Below, in pieces: positions 1 to 5,055 of a stretch of DNA of 21,553 nucleotides. This stretch comes from CAZUVQ01 sp964623915 (lineage in GTDB: Bacteria > Bacillota > Clostridia > UMGS1883 > UMGS1540). The stretch spans positions 1-21,553 of the forward strand of contig CAZUVQ010000021.1 of NCBI GenBank assembly GCA_964623915.1, given 5' to 3'. Made by a program: the position numbers and the translations under genes. Each line of letters begins with the position of its first letter. Within the stretch, counting starts at the first letter, position 1. The notes beneath the pieces were generated by a model, which saw only the letters and a program-made list of their open reading frames with translations, was not told the origin of the DNA and searched no databases.

Positions 1-704
1 AATACAGCTTTTTTGCCCTTTAAGTCTTCCGCATGATAGTCCTCGGGGAAATTAACTGTAACGTCAAGCTCATCATCTGCCTTTTTGCCTTCAAGCTGTT
101 CTTCAAAGCCCGGGATAAACTGTCCGCTACCGATTTCAAGGCTATGATTTTCACCCTTGCCGCCTTCAAAAGGAACGTCATCAATAAAACCCTCATAATC
201 AATAACGGCAATATCACCGCTTTTAATAGCACTATTGTCAACAGTGACAAGGCGTGCATTTTGTTCACGCATTTTTTCAATCTCACGGTCAACGTCAGCC
301 ATAAGAACTTTATGTTCAATTTTATCCAATTTTACACCTTTGTATTCAGGAAGCTCAAACTCAGGCTTAACCGTTACCTTTGCGCTGAAAACAAACGGCT
401 CATCATCACCGATTTTAACTATATCTATTTCAGGCCGGTCAACAGGCTCGATTTTAAGTTCTTCAACAGCGTCTTCAAAAGCCGTCGGGCATACAAAGTT
501 TATTGCATCTTCATAAAATACTCCTTCGCCGTAGTATTTTTCAATCATTTTGCGTGGAGCTTTGCCCTTTCTAAATCCGGGAAGCTGAATATGCTTAACG
601 TTTTTTTTGTATGCTTTCTCCAGCGCTTCTTCAAATTTTTTATTATCGACTGTAATTTCCAAGGTGACAGAATTCTTTTCAGTCTCTTTAATAATTGCCT
701 TCAT
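1..704 (-). CDS. tig: Trigger factor (ribosome-associated chaperone / peptidyl-prolyl isomerase), 5' part only
   Basis: The reverse strand reads an open frame from ATG at 704 to the window edge, giving 234 codons without a stop; the C-terminal part lies outside. The N-terminal ribosome-binding domain carries the family signature GFRKGKAPRKMIEKYYGEG at about residues 43-61. An FKBP-type isomerase domain begins near residue 160 with GDIAVIDYEGFIDDVPFEGG followed by SGQFIPGFEEQLEG. Trigger factor binds near the ribosome exit tunnel and helps nascent chains fold in the cytoplasm. The start is set by GGAGGG (complement of 711-716) six bases upstream of the ATG. It has its own promoter and is divergent from the clp operon, separated by a prophage-like insert. 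In many Bacillota tig is followed by clpP/clpX; that would lie outside the window and cannot be checked. Confidence 0.95.
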   Translation of the reverse strand, partial: MKAIIKETEKNSVTLEITVDNKKFEEALEKAYKKNVKHIQLPGFRKGKAPRKMIEKYYGEGVFYEDAINFVCPTAFEDAVEELKIEPVDRPEIDIVKIGDDEPFVFSAKVTVKPEFELPEYKGVKLDKIEHKVLMADVDREIEKMREQNARLVTVDNSAIKSGDIAVIDYEGFIDDVPFEGGKGENHSLEIGSGQFIPGFEEQLEGKKADDELDVTVNFPEDYHAEDLKGKKAV

Positions 705-785
705 TGGTTTCCCTCCAAGTTATATTAAGTTTTATAGTATTTCGCTAATTTAACATAATACTATTATGCATGTATTCAAAAATAT

Positions 786-813
786 ATTATAACATAAAAG
801 CCAAATAAATCAA
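786..813 (-). promoter_or_regulatory. Sigma-A-type promoter for trigger factor
   Basis: On the minus strand TTGATT (808-813), a 16-base spacer and a perfect TATAAT (786-791) lie about 80 bases upstream of the trigger factor ATG. Using CTTGAT as the -35 gives a 17-base spacer. Nothing else in this 250-bp AT-rich gap looks coding. Confidence 0.65.
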
Positions 814-954
814 GTATTTTTTCAAAAAAAGTTATTATTATGCCATTTTTGTATAAACACAACATAAAAAACCATTAAAAGCAGCCCATAATATATAATA
901 TGTAGTGTTGCTATAATTTAGCCACAATAATTCAATCGAACATGAATTATCCAT

Positions 955-1347
955 TCAAAATAAAACCTTTTCAACTTCATCAAGTGCTTTTTTATGAAGG
1001 CGATAAATATGCCGCTGGTCATAATGAGTTTTTTCGGCAATCTCCTCAAAAGTCATTCTGTTTATGTATCTGCTTTCAAGCACAAGCCTGTATGAAGGGT
1101 TTTCAATCTCATTTATAGTTTTAAGAATTTCTCTTTTGTATTCCATAAGACGTGAAACAGAGGATATAAGCTCTGCTTTCAGCTTCACATAATTTATGTA
1201 CGCATCACCGTTTGTCTTATGATTTTCTGGGCCAATATTATTCGTATGGTCCATATAAAATACATATGTGTTGTCTACGGCAGCTTTCAATGTTGTTATT
1301 TCATCTGCAAGAAACAACGAATCTGTAAAAAAATCTTTAATTGACAT
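955..1347 (-). CDS. DUF1492-type phage regulator with sigma-70 region-4-like helix-turn-helix
   Basis: A 130-residue protein. The C-terminal half (about 75-130) reads as a helical segment LMEYKREILKTINEIENPSY, then LESRYINRMTFEEIAEKTHY and a recognition-helix-like DQRHIYRLHKKALDEVEKVL. This arrangement, including 'R.I...I..I.....R..LE.RY', is that of the DUF1492 proteins common in prophages and integrative elements of Clostridia and related to ArpU/RinA-like late regulators. An upstream in-frame ATG (1362) exists, but the GGAGGG at complement 1355-1360 falls between it and the second ATG, so translation most likely starts at 1347. It lies 46 bases downstream of the small gene at 1394-1621 and probably shares its transcript. 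The DNA-binding role is inferred from the family; its target is unknown. Confidence 0.72.
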   Translation of the reverse strand: MSIKDFFTDSLFLADEITTLKAAVDNTYVFYMDHTNNIGPENHKTNGDAYINYVKLKAELISSVSRLMEYKREILKTINEIENPSYRLVLESRYINRMTFEEIAEKTHYDQRHIYRLHKKALDEVEKVLF

Positions 1348-1393
1348 CTTTTCACCCTCCATATTTTAATGTTTTCAAGAGTGATAATATGTA

Positions 1394-1621
1394 TTATTCA
1401 AAATCCCCAAAGCAGCCGTCAAAATGCTCGAGTGCATATTCTCGCAGGTATTCTTCCTGGTATTCAAGGAATGAGACCAAAAAATCCTGTAGCATAACAG
1501 CACTCTGAACACCTATTCTGTAGTTTATTATTTCTTCATCCTGAGAATTGTTTACATAATACCAAAGCAAATCAAGGAAATCGCTCATGCCCGCTTCGCA
1601 TGTTAAGTTAAACTTATTCAT
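1394..1621 (-). CDS. Small acidic hypothetical protein
   Basis: A 75-residue protein I do not recognise. It starts MNKFNLTCEAGMSDFLDLLWYY and ends with a strongly acidic, aromatic tail (YQEEYLREYALEHFDGCFGDFE). There is no signal peptide or membrane segment, and it looks like a compact helical cytosolic protein. The start at 1621 is chosen because AAAGGAG (complement 1627-1633) sits five bases upstream; an in-frame start seven codons earlier would put this site inside the gene. It is the first gene of the leftward transcript, directly under the operator-covered promoter at 1693-1721, opposite an XRE repressor. That position is typical of an early gene of a temperate element, but function cannot be inferred. 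It is likely a real gene because of its RBS, promoter and placement. Confidence 0.6.
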   Translation of the reverse strand: MNKFNLTCEAGMSDFLDLLWYYVNNSQDEEIINYRIGVQSAVMLQDFLVSFLEYQEEYLREYALEHFDGCFGDFE

Positions 1622-1645
1622 AATATCTCCTTTCCGTCTCAAAAA

Positions 1646-1774
1646 TGGGACAAAGCAAATAAAAAAATAAATGGCGTTTCAATTATGGGACAAGCATACC
1701 ATATTTTTCCATTTTTGTCAATAAAAAAATGGAAAAATTTTGAAAATCTGTTGCAAAATTGGTACAAGTATGTT
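1646..1774. promoter_or_regulatory. Three direct-repeat putative operators (TGGKACAA type)
   Basis: Three same-orientation repeats lie in the divergent intergenic region: TGGGACAAAGCA at 1646-1657, TGGGACAAGCATACC at 1686-1700 and TGGTACAAGTATGTT at 1760-1774. The first two start 40 bp apart and the second and third 74 bp apart. One overlaps the leftward -10, one sits in the spacer of the rightward promoter, and one lies just downstream of the leftward start point. The placement is what an autoregulating lysogeny-type XRE repressor would need. That the XRE protein at 1813-2187 binds them is inference. Confidence 0.55.
1693..1721 (-). promoter_or_regulatory. Leftward promoter of the prophage-like module
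   Basis: On the minus strand a perfect -35 TTGACA (complement of 1716-1721), 17-base spacer and -10 TATGCT (complement of 1693-1698). It drives the two leftward genes. The middle TGGGACAA repeat (1686-1700) covers the -10 and predicted start point, so repressor binding there would block it. Confidence 0.75.
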
Positions 1775-1779
1775 ATAAT
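1751..1779 (+). promoter_or_regulatory. Rightward promoter of the XRE-ImmA operon
   Basis: TTGCAA (1751-1756), a 17-base spacer and a perfect TATAAT (1774-1779), followed by GGAG at 1801-1804 eight bases before the repressor ATG. The spacer contains a TGGTACAA repeat, which suggests autoregulation. Confidence 0.72.
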
Positions 1780-1812
1780 CACAACCAACAGAACTAATAA
1801 GGAGCTGGTTTT

Positions 1813-2187
1813 ATGAATACAAGGCTGAAAGATACTCGGGAAGAGAAGGGGTTTAGCCTACAAAAGCTGGCGGATTTGACAGGTTTGTCCAAATCAACGC
1901 TACAGAGATACGAAACCGGAACAACCAAAAAAATTCCGATTCAGGCTGTCAATAAGATTCAGACAGTTCTCGGGATTTCACTAACAGAAACAAGGCTACA
2001 AGCTGAAGATGAAATAGATATCAGCAATGCCTTCAGAAGATTTATTAAAGATCTTACAAATAACGAAGCTTTGATGTTTGATGGAGACGCTCTTGATGAA
2101 GAAACAAGGCAGCTGTTGATTGAAAGCCTTAGAAACAGCATCAGGGTTGCAAAGGTTATTTCAAAAAGAAGAAACAATATAGTGTAG
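1813..2187 (+). CDS. XRE-family (Cro/CI-type) transcriptional repressor
   Basis: A 124-residue protein with an N-terminal helix-turn-helix at about residues 1-60: MNTRLKDTREEKGFSLQKLA, then LTGLSKSTLQRYETG and the tail KKIPIQAVNKIQTVLGIS. This is the canonical HTH_3 fold of Cro/CI-like repressors. The remaining 60 residues are helical and charged, probably for dimerisation. It lacks a LexA-type self-cleavage domain, which fits with repressor removal by the metalloprotease encoded 51 bases downstream. It is divergently transcribed from the two small leftward genes, with repeat operators overlapping both promoters. In ICEBs1-type elements and many phages the same pair (repressor ImmR, antirepressor protease ImmA) controls lysogeny. 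The DNA-binding assignment is firm; the role as master repressor of a mobile element is inferred from the neighbours. Confidence 0.88.
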   Translation: MNTRLKDTREEKGFSLQKLADLTGLSKSTLQRYETGTTKKIPIQAVNKIQTVLGISLTETRLQAEDEIDISNAFRRFIKDLTNNEALMFDGDALDEETRQLLIESLRNSIRVAKVISKRRNNIV

Positions 2188-2238
2188 GTTTTGTTTGCCG
2201 CTTATGGCGGGTTGGTCAGGAAGGATGAGGATTAACAT

Positions 2239-2673
2239 ATGGACATTAAAAAAATTGTGACAGACCTTGTTCGGGAATATGGTACGAGAAATCCAATGGA
2301 AATTTCTGAAAAACTGAACGTGCTATGCTTTTGTGAAAACCTTGGGAAATTAAACGGTTATTATGCATCTGTATTTAATGTACAATCAATTCATGTAAAT
2401 GAAAGACTGTCTCCCATGAGGCAAAATGTTACTTGTGCCCATGAACTGGGACATGTAATTATGCATCCAAACTTAAATGTCAGTCTTATGATAAATACAA
2501 CTTTTATGAATGTTGACAAATATGAAAAACAGGCAAATATCTTTGCATCTTACCTGTTGATAACTGATGAATGCCTTGCTGAATTTAAGGGATATACCAT
2601 AGAAGACATTGCTAAAATTCATGATATACCTATAAATCTGTTAAATGAAAGAGTTACTGTCTTGGGACTGTGA
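2239..2673 (+). CDS. ImmA/IrrE-family metallopeptidase (antirepressor protease)
   Basis: A 144-residue protein with the zinc-protease motif HELGH at residues 68-72 in TCAHELGHVIMHP, and the downstream glutamate motif EKQANIFASYLL (E96) that supplies the third ligand in this family (formerly DUF955). A GAGG site (2227-2230) lies eight bases before the ATG. Family members such as ImmA of ICEBs1 cleave the cognate XRE repressor and so switch on element genes. Pairing with the XRE gene just upstream fits that role. The last codons and the stop (TTG GGA CTG TGA) overlap the left inverted end of the repeat complex at 2664-2947, so the natural C-terminus may have been replaced or shortened by insertion. 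The catalytic core is intact, so activity is plausible. Confidence 0.87.
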   Translation: MDIKKIVTDLVREYGTRNPMEISEKLNVLCFCENLGKLNGYYASVFNVQSIHVNERLSPMRQNVTCAHELGHVIMHPNLNVSLMINTTFMNVDKYEKQANIFASYLLITDECLAEFKGYTIEDIAKIHDIPINLLNERVTVLGL

Positions 2674-2753
2674 CAAAATGCACCGACCGCACAAAGAAGC
2701 AAATAAAATGAAAATACGGTATTTTTAGATGTTTTCAAGTAAAAATTTGGTAG

Positions 2754-2783
2754 AAAATCTGCATTTTGCAGATTTTTCTTTTG
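2754..2783 (+). terminator. Rho-independent terminator of the XRE-ImmA transcript
   Basis: A perfect 10-bp stem AAAATCTGCA (2754-2763) / TGCAGATTTT (2767-2776) with a three-base loop is followed by a T-rich run (TCTTTT). It lies 80 bases beyond the immA stop, inside the repeat complex. The low GC content of the stem weakens the call. Confidence 0.5.
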
Positions 2784-2812
2784 AGTTTTTCTTTGCGCTA
2801 TTTTGCCACAGT

Positions 2813-2860
2813 CACCACTGGCCGCCCTCGTGCAGAGGGAGGGGGACCGTGTCAGCGGTG
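2813..2860. repeat. GC-rich palindromic repeat
   Basis: A GC-rich island in AT-rich surroundings. It has an outer imperfect stem CACCACTG (2813-2820) / CAGCGGTG (2853-2860) and an inner stem CCCTC (2825-2829) / GAGGG (2835-2839), followed by GGGGGAC. The composition differs sharply from the flanks, suggesting an inserted, dispersed palindromic repeat. It sits between the two copies of the 27-bp direct repeat. Confidence 0.5.
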
Positions 2861-3007
2861 GAGGGATTGACCCCTAAAAATTATATTAAATATTATCGGC
2901 TGTATATCTTAATATTGGTTTTCTTTGCACTATTTTGCCACAGTCCCTTTATATATCTGCATAAAATAAATTGTGAATAGTACTGAAAAATTGGGGTTTT
3001 TATCAAA

Positions 3008-3024
3008 GGTCAAAAAAAGTCAAA
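3008..3024. promoter_or_regulatory. CtsR operator box 1
   Basis: GGTCAAAAAAAGTCAAA matches the CtsR heptad direct repeat consensus (RGTCAAA NAN RGTCAAA) at every position. It lies 18 bases upstream of the -35 of the ctsR operon promoter. Confidence 0.92.
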
Positions 3025-3042
3025 AAATTTTTTAAAAAAATA

Positions 3043-3071
3043 TTGACAACGGAAATAAATGGTGGTATACT
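3043..3071 (+). promoter_or_regulatory. Promoter of the ctsR-mcsA-mcsB-clpC operon
   Basis: A perfect -35 TTGACA (3043-3048), 17-base spacer and -10 TATACT (3066-3071). It is flanked on both sides by CtsR boxes, so a strong vegetative promoter is held down by the repressor until stress. Confidence 0.88.
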
Positions 3072-3081
3072 CTAATAGGAA

Positions 3082-3098
3082 GGTCAAGGAAAGTCAAT
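3082..3098. promoter_or_regulatory. CtsR operator box 2
   Basis: GGTCAAGGAAAGTCAAT is a second heptad direct repeat with one change from consensus at the last base of each heptad. It lies just downstream of the expected transcription start, so binding would block promoter clearance. Confidence 0.85.
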
Positions 3099-3140
3099 AT
3101 CAAACAATGTTCGACGAAAAAATGGAGGGATTGAGCTGAA

Positions 3141-3587
3141 ATGATATTAAGTGACATAATAGAACAAATTCTTCATGAGCAACTTGCAAAAGGCAGCGGA
3201 GAGGCACAGATAAGCAGAAACGATTTAGCCCAGCAGGTAGGCTGTGTTCCAAGCCAGATAAATTATGTGATACAGACAAGATTTACTACGGAAAGAGGAT
3301 ATATAGTAGAAAGCCGCAGAGGCGGCGGTGGTTTTGTCAGAATACAAAGAGTGGATATTACGGATGGTGAATATCTAATGCATGTTATAAATTCTGTAGG
3401 AAATGTACTTGATTTTGACTCTGCTGTTGCTCTGACAGAAAATATGCATGAATATGCTCAGATAAGCGAACGGGAACTCAAAATAATTCTTGCGGCAATC
3501 TCTGCTAAGTCACTTCCGTTTCCTAAAAATGTAGGTGACCGCATAAGGGCAGAAATTTTTAAAAATATTTTAGTGAATTTGATTTAG
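3141..3587 (+). CDS. ctsR: CtsR, transcriptional repressor of class III heat-shock genes
   Basis: A 148-residue protein, close to the usual CtsR length. The N-terminal winged helix-turn-helix (about 1-70) includes SDIIEQILHEQL, the recognition region VGCVPSQINYVIQTRFT and the wing ESRRGGGGFVRI. The tetraglycine loop (residues 61-64) is the element that senses heat in Bacillus subtilis CtsR. The C-terminal half (about 75-148) is the helical dimerisation domain. It represses its own operon and usually other clp genes by binding heptad repeats, two perfect or near-perfect copies of which flank the promoter just upstream. The ATG at 3141 follows GGAGGG (3124-3129) by 11 bases, slightly long but with no better choice. 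It is the first gene of ctsR-mcsA-mcsB-clpC. Confidence 0.96.
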   Translation: MILSDIIEQILHEQLAKGSGEAQISRNDLAQQVGCVPSQINYVIQTRFTTERGYIVESRRGGGGFVRIQRVDITDGEYLMHVINSVGNVLDFDSAVALTENMHEYAQISERELKIILAAISAKSLPFPKNVGDRIRAEIFKNILVNLI

Positions 3588-3599
3588 GGGTGATTATTT

Positions 3600-4043
3600 A
3601 TGTTATGTGAAAAATGTAAACAAAATATGGCAACTGTTCATATTTCAAGAACTCTTAACGGTAAACACACAGAAACTTATCTTTGTCCGTCGTGTGCGGA
3701 AACAATGGGAATAGCAGGTGGAGGACTATTTACGTTTTTTCAGCCTCCCATCGGCAGCGTAACAGAAAAAAAAGAATGTCCCTCATGCCATGCGACAACT
3801 GACTTTTACAGAAAAACCGGGCGGTTTTCATGCCCTCAGTGCTACGATACATTTCGCTTTTCAACTGAGGAGCTTTTAAAAAAATTCCATGGTTCAACAA
3901 TCCATAAGGGTGATATGTCTGCAAAACCATCAGAGCTGGAAAGGCTGAAATCACAGCTTAAAGAAGCCATCGAGGCAGAAAGGTTTGAGGATGCAGCTGT
4001 TCTCAGGGACAAAATAAGAAGTATTGAGGAAAGGGGGAAATAA
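3600..4043 (+). CDS. mcsA: McsA, zinc-finger activator of the McsB arginine kinase
   Basis: A 147-residue protein with four CxxC pairs: C3/C6, C29/C32, C60/C63 and C78/C81, expected to form two zinc-binding modules. The C-terminal UVR-type helical hairpin (about 112-147: LERLKSQLKEAIEAERFEDA...) is shared with the middle of ClpC and with UvrB/UvrC. McsA activates McsB and influences CtsR under heat, metal and oxidative stress. It starts 12 bases after ctsR, and its stop is one base before the mcsB ATG. An ORF in an alternate frame across the mcsA end is an artefact of a TTG codon. The operon position and the complete set of cysteines make the assignment secure. Confidence 0.95.
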   Translation: MLCEKCKQNMATVHISRTLNGKHTETYLCPSCAETMGIAGGGLFTFFQPPIGSVTEKKECPSCHATTDFYRKTGRFSCPQCYDTFRFSTEELLKKFHGSTIHKGDMSAKPSELERLKSQLKEAIEAERFEDAAVLRDKIRSIEERGK

Positions 4044-4044
4044 G

Positions 4045-5034
4045 ATGAGCTGGTACAACGAAAAAGGCGACATGCAGGAAACTGTGCTGTCAACGAGGGC
4101 AAGGCTTGCCAGAAACATTGTGGGGATGAGATTTCCTTTTTCAATGTCAGATGATGAAGCGTTGAAGGTTATAGAAAAAGTAGATGAAGCCATAAGGCCT
4201 ATAGCAGATTCTTTTATTCGTTATGACATGACAAAAATGACTGAGAAAGATGCACTTGTATTCGTTGAAAAGCATCTGATTTCTCCTAATTTTAAAGCAG
4301 AAAATATACCGAGGGTATGTTATATTTCAAAAGATGAAGATATGTCAATAATGGTCAATGAAGAGGACCATATAAGAATACAATCCTTCGCTGCGGGATA
4401 TAATCCTTCTGAGGTATTGGAAAAGTGTGGCAGATTGGATGACCTTTTAAAGGAAACAATTGAGTATGCTTTTCATGAAAAATATGGTTACCTTACATCT
4501 TGCCCCACTAATTGCGGAACTGCACTGAGGATTTCAGCTATGATGCACCTGCCCGCCATAGTGCTTTCGGGAGGTGATGGTCAGCTGATACGTGAATGTG
4601 CTAAAAACGGTATGACAGTAAGAGGTATTTACGGTGAGGGAAGCAAGGCTGCAGGAAATATTTATCAGATTTCAAATCAGATTACTTTAGGGCTTACAAT
4701 AAATGAGCTTGAGGACCGTTTTAAGCAGGTTACCATGATGGCGTCTGATGCAGAACGTGAACTGCGTGACAGTATTGCGAAAAAACCATCAGATCAGCTT
4801 ATTGACAAAATATACAGAAGCTATGGCATACTTAAAAATGCATATACACTTACGTCCAAGGAATTCACAGAGCTGCAGAGTATGGTTCGCCTTGGTGTTT
4901 ATATGGGAATGCTTAACTCAGACCTCACAGAAATAACAAGGCTATCTGTTGAAACCTCACCGGCATTTTTAGGTAGCTTGAAGCCTTCTGATAGGGACAG
5001 AAAAAGGGCAGAAGAAGTAAAAAAAGCAATATAA
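4045..5034 (+). CDS. mcsB: McsB, protein arginine kinase
   Basis: A 329-residue phosphagen-kinase-like protein. Family motifs in order are STRARLARN (16-24), the catalytic-loop region MVNEEDHIRIQ (103-113), SCPTNCGTALR (152-162) and RGIYGEGS (193-200). The C-terminus carries RDRKRA (317-322), matching the RDxxRA motif that forms the allosteric phosphoarginine pocket in characterised McsB. The enzyme phosphorylates arginines on damaged proteins, marking them for ClpCP, and inactivates CtsR. The usual leucine in the CPTN-L-GT loop is cysteine here, a modest deviation. The ATG at 4045 follows an AGGAAAGGGGG stretch at 4027-4037; a TTG seven codons earlier inside mcsA is not needed. Nearly abutting genes imply translational coupling. 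Confidence 0.96.
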   Translation: MSWYNEKGDMQETVLSTRARLARNIVGMRFPFSMSDDEALKVIEKVDEAIRPIADSFIRYDMTKMTEKDALVFVEKHLISPNFKAENIPRVCYISKDEDMSIMVNEEDHIRIQSFAAGYNPSEVLEKCGRLDDLLKETIEYAFHEKYGYLTSCPTNCGTALRISAMMHLPAIVLSGGDGQLIRECAKNGMTVRGIYGEGSKAAGNIYQISNQITLGLTINELEDRFKQVTMMASDAERELRDSIAKKPSDQLIDKIYRSYGILKNAYTLTSKEFTELQSMVRLGVYMGMLNSDLTEITRLSVETSPAFLGSLKPSDRDRKRAEEVKKAI

Positions 5035-5055
5035 TTCAGGAAAGGAATGATATAG

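Larger units (their letters stand above)
2664..2947. repeat. IS/MITE-like repeat complex with inverted ends and an internal end copy
   Basis: The left end (2664-2679) reads GGGACTGTGACAAAAT. The right end, on the opposite strand from 2947, reads GGGACTGTGGCAAAAT, so 15 of 16 bases match; both then continue to a CAAAGAA. A further copy of the right end lies inside: positions 2787-2813 and 2919-2945 are 27-bp direct repeats with one difference (TTTGCGCTA against TTTGCACTA). No transposase is encoded and I see no clear target-site duplication. Short-open-frame calls in this stretch have no RBS or protein-like composition. Ends of GG..CTGTTGCAAA type are known from IS6-family elements; the resemblance is only suggestive. 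This complex fills most of the 467-bp gap before ctsR. Confidence 0.55.

Noticed and set aside
33..728. Long plus-strand open frame of 231 codons at the left edge
   Set aside because: It is the antisense shadow of trigger factor: no RBS, unnatural Phe/Lys/Asn-rich composition, and it covers a recognised minus-strand gene.
927..950. Inverted repeat ATAATTC / GAATTAT as a terminator for the DUF1492 gene
   Set aside because: The 7-bp all-AT-rich stem is weak and lacks a T tract on the minus strand.
2664..2947. A CRISPR array or toxin-antitoxin locus in the repeat region
   Set aside because: There are only two near-identical direct copies 132 bp apart with no regular spacers, and no small gene pair with ribosome binding sites.
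2729..2980. Plus-strand open frame of 83 codons in the repeat complex
   Set aside because: It runs through the two 27-bp repeats and the GC palindrome, has no RBS, and its translation repeats FFALFCHS only because of the DNA repeat.
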